Source of the DNA: Embleya sp042956465
GTDB lineage: Bacteria > Actinomycetota > Actinomycetes > Streptomycetales > Streptomycetaceae
Direction: 5' to 3'
Assembly (NCBI RefSeq): GCF_042956465.1
Contig: NZ_JBIBGL010000006.1
Coordinates: 62,001-126,000 of the forward strand
Length of the DNA: 64,000 nucleotides
The position numbers and the translations under genes are program-made. Below are positions 24,912 to 33,387 of the stretch, one piece after another (within the stretch, counting starts at the first letter, position 1; every line of letters starts with the position of its first letter). The notes below the pieces were generated by a model that made no database searches, was not told the DNA's origin, and saw nothing but the letters and a program-made list of their open reading frames with translations.

Positions 24912-27706
24912 TGAGCCCTGGAACCAAGGCGGGCGGCGGCACCGGGTCGCACCTGCCCGCCGCACTGGAGTCGCGCACCGGGCGGGCCCGGCCGCTGGAC
25001 GCTTCGGTGCGCGGCGCGATGGAGCGCTCGTTCGGTACATCGCTGGGCGAGGTGGTGGTGCACACCGACGCGGAGGCGGCGGCGTCCGCCGAGCGACTGG
25101 ACGCGAAGGCGTACGCGGTGGGCAGGCACGTCGTGTTCGGACCGGGCCGCTACGACCCGCACTCGGACGCCGGCCGGGCGCTGATCGGCCACGAACTGGC
25201 GCACGTGGTGCAGCAACGGCGCGGTGGCGCGCGGCCGGGGACGGACGGCGTGCATCCCGCCGGCAGCGCCGCCGAGGGCGCCGCGCACAGCGCGGGGGCG
25301 CGCGCGGCGGCGGGGCTGTCCGCGTCCGTCGGCGGCGGCACCGCGCCCGGCGTGTCCCGGGCGCCGAAGGACGAGGAGGACCCGGAGATCGCCCGCCTCA
25401 AGGCGGAGAACCGTGCCTCGGACATGCGGAACCTGGGTGTGGTGGAGGGTGTCCTGCTCGAGGGCGCCGGGATCGTCGACACCCTGGTCGGGTTCGGATA
25501 CAGCGTGCACGATCTGGGACAGCGCGGCGTCGACGACCTGACGTCGGATCTCGACCTGAGCCCCGCGAACAAGGCGCGGTTGCGGGCCGCGTCCGACGTC
25601 CTGACCGGGAGGCCGGTGTTCGACGCGCTGCGCGACCGTGCCAAGGCAGCCGAACTGTACGACGCGACCACCCGTTCGCCCGCCGTTTCGTCCCTGGTGA
25701 CCTCGGCCGGCGACTGGCTCGAGAAGAAGTACGACGAGACGCTCGGGACCACGAAGCCGGTGAACGACGACCTGTTCACGGACCGCGAGTTGTACGAGAT
25801 CTTCGGGCAACTCGGCGCGAAGACCGTGCTTACGGCCCTCGACGTCGAGGCGGTCAAGACCCTGCTTGCCACGGTGAATGTCCTCGGTGCCGTCAGGGCG
25901 ATCCTGGTCGCCTACGACAAGATTCCGCACGGCCGACCGCCGACCAGAGAATTCTGGACGGCCGTGGTCGCTGCGGTGCTCACCGTGGCCGGGATGAGGG
26001 CGGGAGGCGCCAACAAGAAGATCGCCCGGGTGCTGATCGACCTGGCGTTGGCGGCGGTGACCCTCGAACCGTTGGTGGAGCGGATCGCGCAGGACCGCGC
26101 GCGGGCGCCCGGAGCGGACCGGGACGCCGCGCTCAAGCAGGATGCGAAGGACCTGGCGAAGGCCGTTCTGGCCCTCCTGCACCAGGTTCTCCTCCAGGCC
26201 GCGGCAAGCCGTCGGGCCGGGTCCGGCGCCGGGCAGCCGGCGGCGGGTGGCCCCGGTGACGGGCCCGGCGTGGGCAAGCGGGATTCGACCACTGCCGGGC
26301 AACCGTCCGGGAGCAGGACACAGGCCGGCCGGGCGCCGGAACCGGCACACACTCCGTCGGCGGTCCCGGCGCCGCCCGGGACCGCGCACGTCGTCCCGCC
26401 GCCGACCCCCGCCCTGCCGACCCCCGCCCTGCCGGCCGCCGCGCCGAAGCCCACGACCGCGAAGCCCGGGACCGTGAAGCCCGGGACCAAGAAGGTCGTG
26501 ACCGCGAAGCTCGGCGCCAAGAGGCCCGGGACCGAGAAGAGCGCCGGCGAGGGGCCCTCCGCGGCGGCGATCCCGAACACGACGACTGTCGGTGCGGGCG
26601 TGCCGGCGGCGGGAACACCGGAGACCGCGGGCACCGGCTCGGTGAACGCCGCGCCGGGGCAGGCCAGTCCGGGTGGGAAGGCGACGACGCCCAAGACCGC
26701 CGCCATGAAGGCCCCGGCCGACAAGACGCCGGTCGGGGAGACCACCCACGCGCCGGCGGTGACTGAACCCGCACTCGGGACGCCGACTTCGACATCCGCG
26801 AAGAAGGCGGCTGCGAAGTCGAAGGCCGACGCGGCGGTCGCCAGGAAGGTTGCCACGGCGCAGAAGAGGGCGGCGGCCAAGGAAGCGGCGGCGAAGAAGA
26901 GGGCGGCTGCCAAGGAAGTTACGGCTGCCAAGAAGGCGGCTGCCAAGGAGGCCGCGGCAGCGAAGAAGGCGGCCGAGCCCGCCGAGCCCGCCAAGCCCGC
27001 CAAGCCCGCCGCGCCGACGAAGACGGTGACGGACGCCTCGAACACGGTGTCCGAGGAGGTCGGCACGGCGGCGACGAAGTCGGTGACGATCAAGGTCCAG
27101 TCGCCTGTGGCCACCGCGCCCGGTGGCTCAGGTGGCTCCGGAATCTCCGGCGTGCCCGGAACGATCAGCGTGCCGAAATCGGTCAAGGCCGCCAAGAAGG
27201 CCGCCCGGCAGGATCCGAACGCGCCGTTCGACCCCAAGGCTCGACGGCCGTCGCTGCGCGGCCTGAAGGACCTCAAGCCCGCGGCGGTGGATCGACACAC
27301 GGGTGTGGTGACGAACTCGGACGCCCGGGTGTTCGTCTTCCACGACCCCCTGGGCAGCCGCGTCGCTCCCGTGAGCGGTGCCACCGCGCAATCGCGAGGG
27401 CACGACCTCGAACGGGCCGTCAAGGAGGACGCCGGTCTCGGCGGTGTGACCCATCGGCAGCGCCACGACGCGGGGGACAGGCCTCGCATCGGCGACCTCG
27501 GCACCTACGAGATCAAGAACGTGGCCGAGTTGGGCTCGAAGGAGTACGACCAGGTCTGGCGGGACCTGGTCGCATACGACGAAGCGCACATCATCATGCC
27601 GAAGGCCGGTCCGCACACGATCGACAACCTCGCGCTCATGGCCGCCCTGTTCGAGCGGATGACCGGGCGCCGACCGACCATCGCGGTGCGGGAGACGTCG
27701 CCGTGA
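24911..27706 (+). CDS. DUF4157 protein with nuclease-like C-terminus, candidate injection-system effector
   Basis: A 931-residue multidomain protein. Residues 15-105 form a DUF4157 domain with the HELAH zinc-metalloprotease-like motif at 94-98; DUF4157 proteins are a known cargo/marker class of eCIS loci. A mostly helical region follows (155-430), then a 300-residue low-complexity linker rich in Ala, Lys, Pro and Thr (about 435-770) resembling histone H1 tails. The last 140 residues look globular and carry E833, D862, E867-I-K869 and Q881, the pattern of a PD-(D/E)xK or Tox-REase nuclease (GDLGTYEIKNV). ATG overlaps the ATPase stop (TGATG). I infer an injected nuclease toxin; no immunity gene is evident. 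Confidence 0.8.
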   Translation: MSPGTKAGGGTGSHLPAALESRTGRARPLDASVRGAMERSFGTSLGEVVVHTDAEAAASAERLDAKAYAVGRHVVFGPGRYDPHSDAGRALIGHELAHVVQQRRGGARPGTDGVHPAGSAAEGAAHSAGARAAAGLSASVGGGTAPGVSRAPKDEEDPEIARLKAENRASDMRNLGVVEGVLLEGAGIVDTLVGFGYSVHDLGQRGVDDLTSDLDLSPANKARLRAASDVLTGRPVFDALRDRAKAAELYDATTRSPAVSSLVTSAGDWLEKKYDETLGTTKPVNDDLFTDRELYEIFGQLGAKTVLTALDVEAVKTLLATVNVLGAVRAILVAYDKIPHGRPPTREFWTAVVAAVLTVAGMRAGGANKKIARVLIDLALAAVTLEPLVERIAQDRARAPGADRDAALKQDAKDLAKAVLALLHQVLLQAAASRRAGSGAGQPAAGGPGDGPGVGKRDSTTAGQPSGSRTQAGRAPEPAHTPSAVPAPPGTAHVVPPPTPALPTPALPAAAPKPTTAKPGTVKPGTKKVVTAKLGAKRPGTEKSAGEGPSAAAIPNTTTVGAGVPAAGTPETAGTGSVNAAPGQASPGGKATTPKTAAMKAPADKTPVGETTHAPAVTEPALGTPTSTSAKKAAAKSKADAAVARKVATAQKRAAAKEAAAKKRAAAKEVTAAKKAAAKEAAAAKKAAEPAEPAKPAKPAAPTKTVTDASNTVSEEVGTAATKSVTIKVQSPVATAPGGSGGSGISGVPGTISVPKSVKAAKKAARQDPNAPFDPKARRPSLRGLKDLKPAAVDRHTGVVTNSDARVFVFHDPLGSRVAPVSGATAQSRGHDLERAVKEDAGLGGVTHRQRHDAGDRPRIGDLGTYEIKNVAELGSKEYDQVWRDLVAYDEAHIIMPKAGPHTIDNLALMAALFERMTGRRPTIAVRETSP

Positions 27707-28653
27707 TCGATGTCCTCGACCTGATCATTCGGGAGACCCTGGTCGCGGGTGTGCCCGGGCTGACGAGTGCGCGGATCGGGTTTCAGCCGCCGGACGACGA
27801 CTGGCGGCAGCGGGTGGGTGCGAGCACCGGGGTGTGGGTCAACTGTGCGCTGGTCGACCTGCGCGAGGACCGGCACATGCGGATGAACATCCGGCGGCGG
27901 GTCACCTCCGGCGTGGGGATCGTGGAGCGCCGCGAACCGGCGCGGATCCGCTGCCACTACCTGATCACGGCGTGGAACGCGGCCAAGGACAGCGCCCAGA
28001 TACCCGCCACCGAGCAGGAGCACACGGTGCTCGGTGCGATCCTGGCGGTCCTGCTCGACGCCGACCCGCTGGTCGCGTCGGCGATCCTGACGCCCGAGCA
28101 ACTGGTCAAGCTGCCTTCGACGTTGCGCGAGGCGGAGCTGCCGGTGGAGGTGGTGCCGCCGGAAGGCTTCGGCAAGCTCGCCGAGTTCTGGGGCACGGTC
28201 GGCCGGGCCACGTCCTGGCGGCCCGCCGTCTATCTGATCGTCACGATGCCGGTTCCGGAGCCGGACCGGCGGCTCGACGGCGTCGTGCACACGGTGCTGG
28301 CGTCTTACGACGCCTACGCCGGCGGATTGCCCGGAGGCGGTGTCGGGTTGCCCGGAGGCGGTGTCGGGCCCGTCGAGCGACTCGCCGATGTGGGCGGCCT
28401 CGTTCTCGACGCCACCGGGGGGCCTGCGGTGCCTGCGGTCCCGGTGGCCGACGCGGACGTGGTGCTGGAGGACCCGGCGGGTCGGGAGGTGGCCCGGGTG
28501 CGCAGCGGCGAGGACGGCCGCTTCGTGCTCGTCGGCCTGCGACCGGGTGCCTACCTGGCCCGGGTCACCGCCGCCGGACTGCCGCCGCCCGCACCGGGTG
28601 CGGTCCACGTCCCCGGATCACCCGACGCGCTGATCGAACTGCGCTTCACCTGA
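27703..28653 (+). CDS. DUF4255 cap/terminator-type protein with C-terminal Ig-like domain
   Basis: A 316-residue protein. Residues 1-200 match the DUF4255 (Pvc16-like) family, which caps the distal end of sheath and tube in contractile particles: MIDVLDLIIRETL start, CHYLITAW in the centre, and YLIVTMPVP. A Gly/Pro linker with two copies of GLPGGGVG follows, then a carboxypeptidase-regulatory-like beta domain (VADADVVLEDPAGREVARVR ... FVLVGLRPGAYLARVTA). GTG at 27703 overlaps the upstream stop by four bases. The Ig-like addition is not needed for a cap and may be surface exposed. Confidence 0.82.
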   Translation: MIDVLDLIIRETLVAGVPGLTSARIGFQPPDDDWRQRVGASTGVWVNCALVDLREDRHMRMNIRRRVTSGVGIVERREPARIRCHYLITAWNAAKDSAQIPATEQEHTVLGAILAVLLDADPLVASAILTPEQLVKLPSTLREAELPVEVVPPEGFGKLAEFWGTVGRATSWRPAVYLIVTMPVPEPDRRLDGVVHTVLASYDAYAGGLPGGGVGLPGGGVGPVERLADVGGLVLDATGGPAVPAVPVADADVVLEDPAGREVARVRSGEDGRFVLVGLRPGAYLARVTAAGLPPPAPGAVHVPGSPDALIELRFT

Positions 28654-28666
28654 GAGGACACCCGCC

Positions 28667-30634
28667 ATGGCCGTGCAGGTCTCGTACCCCGGCGTCTACA
28701 TCGAAGAGACCGAGCCCGCCGCGCCCATCCAGGGCGTGTCGACCAGCGTCGCGGCGTTCATCGGCATCAGCGCGCAGGGGCCGATCGCCGAACCCATCCT
28801 GGTGACCAGCCCGGATGCGTTCACCGCGCAGTTCGGGCCGCCCGTGGACGGCGGCGACGTGCCCTACTACCTGCCGCTCGCGGTGGACGGGTTCTTCCGC
28901 AACGGCGGCACCCAGTGCTTCGTGGTGCGGGTGGGCACCGCCACACCCGCCGGTGTCGATCTGCCCGGTCGCGCGGCGGGTGCGCCGGCCGTGGCCCGGG
29001 CGGTGGCGCTGCTCGACGGCCCGGACGGGGCGGGTGGTTCGGTCCGGGTCGCGGATTCGAGTGCGCTGGCCGCGGCGTTGACGGCGGCGGGTGCCGGGAC
29101 GGATCTGCCGGTGGTGCGCGGGACGGCGAACATCACCGCCGTGGATGCCACTCGGCGGGTACTCACGGTGAACGCGGTCGACGGTCTGGCGGCCGGTGAA
29201 CGGGTGATCGTGGCCAAGGGCGCGGAGACTCGGACGCTGCGGGTGAAGTCGGTGCAGGCGCCGGACACGATCGTGCTCGACACGGGGCTGTCCGGCGCGA
29301 CCGACTTCGTCGGCGGCACGATCACCTCGGACGACGTGGCCGCCGGGGACACGGTGTTGCGGTTGGTGGTGCCGGCCGGCATCGCGTTGCGTCCATTGGT
29401 CCCGGTCGGCTCGTCGGTGCGGATCGGCGACGGCACCAACACCGAGTGGGGCGTCGTCGCCGCGGTCGGCAACGACGCGCTGACCCTGCGCCGGCCGCTC
29501 ACCAAGGTGTACAAGCTGGCCGCGCCCACCCGGGTGGCCACGGCCGAGTTCGACCTCACCGTCACCGACCGCGACGGCAGCGCGGCCACGTACCCGAACC
29601 TGTCCACGACACCGTCGCATCCGCGCTGGTGGGGCGGCCCGGTGGTGCCCAAGGGCTACCTGCGGATCGTGCTCTCCCCGAACGCCCCGACGCCGGCGGG
29701 CGATCCGCGGCCCGGGGCCGGGACGTACGTGTTGGCGGGTGCGGTCGCCGACGATCCGGCCACGTCCTGGGCGGATGTGGCGGGCCGGATCGACGAGCAC
29801 CTGAGGCTGTTGCGGCCGATCGACGAGATCTCGCTCGTGCTGGCCCCGGGGTGTACCGATGTCGGCGCGCAGCGGGCGATCGTGGAGCACTGCGAGTCGC
29901 TCCACGACCGGTTCGCGATCCTGGACAGTGCGCCGGGCATCGACGTGGTCACCGTCAAGGCGCAACGCGCGCAGCTCACCGGGGCGTTGGACAAGGGTTT
30001 CGCGGCGCTGTACTACCCGTGGATCCAGCTTCGCGATCCGGCCAAGGCGGCGGTGGTGCTTCAGCCGCCGTCCGGCCACATCGCCGGGATCTATGCGCAC
30101 ACCGACGCGACTCGCGGCGTGCACAAGGCCCCGGCCAATGTCGGCATCGCGGGTGCGCTCGGGCTCGAACGCCGGCTCGGGGACGCCGATCAGGGCCTGC
30201 TCAATCCGGACGGCGTCAATGCGCTGCGGATTCTGCCCGGGCGCGGATCGCCGGTGGTGTGGGGTGCGCGGACCACGACGGGGGACCGCAACTGGCAGTA
30301 CATCAACGTGCGGCGGTTGTTCCTGTTCCTGGAGGAGTCGATCCAGGAGGGCCTGCGCGGCGCCGTGTTCGAGCCCAACGACCTGGAGTTGTGGGGCCGG
30401 CTCAGGCACACGCTCACCGAGTTCCTCACCCGGGTCTGGCGGGACGGCGCGCTCTTCGGGGCCAAGGCCAAGGACGCCTTCTTCGTCCGTATCGACGAGG
30501 CGTTGAATCCGCCGAGCACCCGCAAGCTCGGGCTGCTCTACCTGGAGATCGGTGTACAGCCGGTGTATCCCGCGGAGTTCATCGTGGTCCGGATCGGCAT
30601 CTGGGACGGCGGTGCGGAGGTGAGCGAACCGTAG
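28667..30634 (+). CDS. contractile sheath protein
   Basis: A 655-residue phage-tail-sheath family protein. The N-terminal YPGVYIEETE and TSVAAFIG blocks and the C-terminal LRIGRRYLFLFLEESIQ-type region (here NVRRLFLFLEESIQEGLRG) with WRDGALFGAKAKDAFFVRID are diagnostic. A beta-rich insertion in the middle (about 120-290) is longer than in minimal sheaths. It assembles around the tube and contracts to drive it. ATG at 28667 follows the cap gene by 13 bases, with GAGAGGA upstream. Only one sheath gene was seen, as in the Streptomyces systems and unlike Afp/PVC. Confidence 0.95.
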   Translation: MAVQVSYPGVYIEETEPAAPIQGVSTSVAAFIGISAQGPIAEPILVTSPDAFTAQFGPPVDGGDVPYYLPLAVDGFFRNGGTQCFVVRVGTATPAGVDLPGRAAGAPAVARAVALLDGPDGAGGSVRVADSSALAAALTAAGAGTDLPVVRGTANITAVDATRRVLTVNAVDGLAAGERVIVAKGAETRTLRVKSVQAPDTIVLDTGLSGATDFVGGTITSDDVAAGDTVLRLVVPAGIALRPLVPVGSSVRIGDGTNTEWGVVAAVGNDALTLRRPLTKVYKLAAPTRVATAEFDLTVTDRDGSAATYPNLSTTPSHPRWWGGPVVPKGYLRIVLSPNAPTPAGDPRPGAGTYVLAGAVADDPATSWADVAGRIDEHLRLLRPIDEISLVLAPGCTDVGAQRAIVEHCESLHDRFAILDSAPGIDVVTVKAQRAQLTGALDKGFAALYYPWIQLRDPAKAAVVLQPPSGHIAGIYAHTDATRGVHKAPANVGIAGALGLERRLGDADQGLLNPDGVNALRILPGRGSPVVWGARTTTGDRNWQYINVRRLFLFLEESIQEGLRGAVFEPNDLELWGRLRHTLTEFLTRVWRDGALFGAKAKDAFFVRIDEALNPPSTRKLGLLYLEIGVQPVYPAEFIVVRIGIWDGGAEVSEP

Positions 30635-30725
30635 CGGCAGGCCGCGCGGCGGCGCGTACCCGGGCCCGCGGGCAGGCGCGCCCGGGGGACCCACGATCGG
30701 CAACGGACAGGCAGCGGAGGACGCC

Positions 30726-31163
30726 GTGAGCACGGGCGATATTCAGGATCCCTTTGTCAATTTCAACTTCAAGGTCGAACTCGACGGCATCATCCGGGTC
30801 GGGTTCCACGAGGTGAGCGGCCTCGACGCGACGGTGGAGGTGCTGGAACACCGCGAGGGCGGTTGGAACATCACGCCGTACAAGTTCCCCGGTCAGGCGA
30901 AGTACGCCAACATCGTGCTCAAGTGGGGCATGACCACCGACACCGAGTTGTACGAGTGGCATCAGCAGATCGTCGAGGGCGACATCCTGCGGCGCAACGG
31001 CGCGGTGTTGCTGCTGGACCGGCGCGGTGTGGTCACGTCGCGGTGGAACTTCGTCCGGGCCTGGCCGACCAAGTACATGGCACCGGCGTTGACCGCCGAG
31101 TCGGACGACATCGCGATCGAGACCCTCGAACTGGTCCACGAGGGCCTGGTGCGGGTGCAGTGA
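30726..31163 (+). CDS. inner tube protein (phage tail tube, gp19 family)
   Basis: A 145-residue tail-tube protein with the family blocks DPFVNFNFKVELDGI, GFHEVSGLDATVEVLEHREG, KYANIVLKWG and LYEWHQQIVEGD. It polymerises into the hollow tube inside the sheath. GTG at 30726 has GGAGG upstream. Only one tube gene is present in the window; its position straight after the sheath is the usual order. Confidence 0.95.
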   Translation: MSTGDIQDPFVNFNFKVELDGIIRVGFHEVSGLDATVEVLEHREGGWNITPYKFPGQAKYANIVLKWGMTTDTELYEWHQQIVEGDILRRNGAVLLLDRRGVVTSRWNFVRAWPTKYMAPALTAESDDIAIETLELVHEGLVRVQ

Positions 31164-31558
31164 GCATGCTTCAGATCGAACACGACTTCACCCTGCCGAT
31201 CGGGCTGCTCGGCGAGGACGGCGCGCTGCATCGCGACGGCACGATGCGGCTCGCCACCGCCGCCGACGAGATCCTGCCGTTGGCCGACCCGCGTGTGCAG
31301 CGCAACCCGGCGTACCTCTCGGTGATCCTGCTCAGCCGGGTCGTCACCCGGGTGGGCGGCGTCGAGACGGTGACGCCGCGCACCATCGAGACCCTGTTCG
31401 CCGCCGACCTGGCGCATCTCCAGGAGCTCTACAACCGGATCAACACCGTGGACGAGCCGGTCGGTTCGGCGGACGGGAGCTGTCCGAACTGCGGCGAGGA
31501 GGTCCGCACGGGCCACGAGCGCCTGGGGGGATCCGTGGATATCCGGTCGATCGGCTGA
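31160..31558 (+). CDS. Mu gp41-like tail assembly chaperone-type protein (zero frame)
   Basis: A 132-residue protein that resembles the phage tail assembly proteins encoded after the tube gene (Mu gp41 type): FTLPIGLLGEDGALHRDGTM, MRLATAADEILPL, NPAYLSVILLSRVVTRVGG and FAADLAHLQELYNRIN. A CPNCGEE knuckle follows near the end. GTG at 31160 overlaps the tube stop by four bases; ATG at 31166 is an alternative. Just before its end the gene contains G_GGG_GGA, and a conserved downstream domain is open in the -1 frame, so a longer fused product is likely. It probably helps tube or baseplate assembly. Confidence 0.82.
   Translation: MSMLQIEHDFTLPIGLLGEDGALHRDGTMRLATAADEILPLADPRVQRNPAYLSVILLSRVVTRVGGVETVTPRTIETLFAADLAHLQELYNRINTVDEPVGSADGSCPNCGEEVRTGHERLGGSVDIRSIG
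31525..31531 (+). promoter_or_regulatory. candidate -1 ribosomal frameshift site (G_GGG_GGA)
   Basis: In the zero frame of the tail-chaperone gene the bases read G GGG GGA, a perfect X XXY YYZ slippery heptamer. Slipping back by one base keeps both tRNAs paired to GGG codons and enters a frame that is open to 31692. An internal AGGAGG lies at 31497-31502, 22 bases upstream, farther than the best-known stimulators. The zero frame ends at 31558. Confidence 0.6.
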
Positions 31559-31692
31559 GGGAGGAGATCGCCTTCGTCGCCTACCACCTGCACTGGTCGC
31601 ACGCCGAGCTGATGGGCCTCGACCACGCCGAACGCAGGCGGTGGGTGGAACGGGTGTCGGCCATCAACCAACGACTGAACGAGGCACCGTAG
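31525..31692 (+). CDS. DUF6760-like small domain in the -1 frame (no own start codon)
   Basis: In the frame one base behind the upstream gene there is a conserved-looking 50-residue helical domain: YPVDRLREEIAFVAYHLHW followed by ELMGLDHAERRRWVERVSAIN, matching the DUF6760 pattern of contractile injection loci. Upstream of it I find no ATG, GTG or TTG in this frame for more than 100 bases, only two CTG codons (31480, 31489). The likely expression is as a C-terminal extension of the tail chaperone through the slippery site, giving about 177 residues. A sequencing indel in the G run is the main alternative. Confidence 0.7.
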   Translation, partial: GGIRGYPVDRLREEIAFVAYHLHWSHAELMGLDHAERRRWVERVSAINQRLNEAP

Positions 31693-31733
31693 CGGCGCGG
31701 AACGCGTGGGGCAGCACCCGCCGGGCATCGAGC

Positions 31734-31789
31734 GCCCGACACCCGACACCCGACACCGCACACCGCACACCGCACACCGGGCACCGCAC
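31734..31789 (+). repeat. heptamer tandem repeat
   Basis: Eight consecutive seven-base units, variants of ACCCGAC and ACCGCAC, fill the gap before the next gene. The seven-base period shifts frame, so it is not a protein repeat. Less regular ACACC-rich copies continue to about 31890. It is likely slippage-derived spacer sequence. Confidence 0.8.
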
Positions 31790-31927
31790 ATCAGGCATCC
31801 CGGCAAGCACGCCAACCGAGCGCCCACACCGAGCGTCCACACCAGGCGCCCCAACCAAGCAACTCGAAGCCCCCCACCAAGCACTCACACCGCACACCGC
31901 GAGACCACATCGCGAGAGGAGAGGACC

Positions 31928-32692
31928 GTGACCCTCACGGGAGCGCGCGCACCCTCGACCCGTTGGCCGGTGCGATCGGCCGCGGCGTCGATGCTCGCCG
32001 GCATCCGGGCCCGGGCCGAGGCGATCGCCGGTCGCCGTGCGGCGGGCCGGGACGAGGCCCGGTTGCCCGGGATCGCTCTCGTGCTGCACACGCCGCCGCG
32101 CCCGGTGCCCCAGCGCGCACCGCGCCCGGCGTCCGTGCCCGCTCCGGACATCCGGCGCTGCGCACACGTACGACTGGACGTGCGGGTGAGCGTGCCGCGG
32201 ATGATCGCCCTGGCCGGGCCGCCGGGCGGTGGGTGGTCCGGGTCGCCGCCCGGCGGGTCGGGCCGGTTGCCCGCGCCGGTGTTGCGTACCGCCTTCGCCG
32301 GAACCGGCCGGGCGGTTGCCGAACGTGCGCGCGTGACGCGGGAGTTGTACGAGCAGGGGGCCGGCCACGGTCGACGGATCGAGGAGCCGGGGCATCCCGG
32401 CGCGCCGGCGCGTGCTGGGGCGCCGGCCGCCCTGCCCGGCCGGATCGGCGGGCCCCGCGGCGGATTGACGTTCGTGCTGCCCGGCCGCCCGCTGTCGGCC
32501 CCGGACGCGGCCGAGCGGCGGCCCGCGCCGGCCGACGGATCGGTGCGCGGCCGGTCCGAGCCGACATCCGCCCACGGCACGGCGGCGCCCGCGCTCACCT
32601 CGGCCGACCTGCCGCGCCTGGTGGACGGGGTGGTCCGGGAGATCGACCGCCGGGTGCTCGCCCGCCGGGAACGTCGGGGGTGGAGCCGATGA
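31928..32692 (+). CDS. injection-system protein of unknown function
   Basis: A 254-residue protein between the tail-chaperone region and the LysM baseplate gene. It is rich in Arg, Pro, Ala and Gly, with a short beta-like block (CAHVRLDVRVSVPRM), a Pro/Gly-rich centre and a final helix LPRLVDGVVREIDRRVLARRE that could bind a partner. No known domain was recognised. GTG at 31928 is chosen for GGAGAGG just upstream; the longer frame from 31706 runs through the heptamer repeat. Small variable proteins occupy this position in related loci. Overlap with the next gene (ATGA) shows it is translated. Confidence 0.65.
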   Translation: MTLTGARAPSTRWPVRSAAASMLAGIRARAEAIAGRRAAGRDEARLPGIALVLHTPPRPVPQRAPRPASVPAPDIRRCAHVRLDVRVSVPRMIALAGPPGGGWSGSPPGGSGRLPAPVLRTAFAGTGRAVAERARVTRELYEQGAGHGRRIEEPGHPGAPARAGAPAALPGRIGGPRGGLTFVLPGRPLSAPDAAERRPAPADGSVRGRSEPTSAHGTAAPALTSADLPRLVDGVVREIDRRVLARRERRGWSR

Positions 32693-33387
32693 CCGTGATG
32701 GAACGCGCGACGATCACCAACACCGTCACCGGTGCGCGTACCCGCGTGTTGTTCAACCCGGAGGACTACACGGTCAACCGGGAGACCACCTACGCCCAAC
32801 TCCCGGTGCCGGGACTGTCCGCGCCGGTCGTGCAGTTCGTGCACGGCAACGCGCAGACGCTGGAGATGGAGCTGTTCCTCGACGCGTTGGAGGCGAACGA
32901 CCAGGCGGGTGCGGGCAGCGATGTGCGGATCCTGGTCCGCCGGATCGTGGATCTGATGGACATCGATCCCACGCTGCACGCGCCACCGCCGCTGGTGTTC
33001 GCGTGGTCGAGTCTGACCTTCACGTGTGTGCTGACCCGGGTCGCGCAGAAGTTCGTGATGTTCAAGCCGGACGGCACCCCGGTGCGGGCCCGACTGACGG
33101 TCTCCTTCGGCGAGTTCCGCAACGTGGACATGGAGGCGAAGGAGGTCAAGCGGCAGACCTCGGACTACACCAAGGCGCATACCGTGGTGGCCGGGGAGAG
33201 TCTGCAACTGATCGCCTGGCGCGAGTACGGGTCGGCGTCCGCGTGGCGGCCGATCGCGCTGCACAACGGCCTGGACGATCCGCGGGTGTTGCCGGTCGGC
33301 GCGACGCTGCACCTGCCCCGCCTGCCGTATCGGGATCCGGCCACGAACGAGGTCTTCGACGCGCCGCCCCGGGAGGTGCCGGCATGA
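32689..33387 (+). CDS. LysM-domain baseplate protein (Pvc7-like)
   Basis: A 232-residue protein. The N-terminal part (about 1-165) has the fold-typical strands RTRVLFNPEDYTVNRE and LEMELFLDALE, found in the gp53-like/LysM proteins that join the tube end to the hub. A LysM domain closes it (about 168-222: HTVVAGESLQLIAWREYG ... LPVGATLHLP). In phage and eCIS particles the LysM protein staples hub and baseplate rather than binding the cell wall. ATG overlaps the previous stop. Confidence 0.88.
   Translation: MTVMERATITNTVTGARTRVLFNPEDYTVNRETTYAQLPVPGLSAPVVQFVHGNAQTLEMELFLDALEANDQAGAGSDVRILVRRIVDLMDIDPTLHAPPPLVFAWSSLTFTCVLTRVAQKFVMFKPDGTPVRARLTVSFGEFRNVDMEAKEVKRQTSDYTKAHTVVAGESLQLIAWREYGSASAWRPIALHNGLDDPRVLPVGATLHLPRLPYRDPATNEVFDAPPREVPA

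Noticed and set aside
31734..31789. CRISPR or attachment-site repeats
   Set aside because: Units are seven bases and contiguous, and no integrase or cas gene is in the window.
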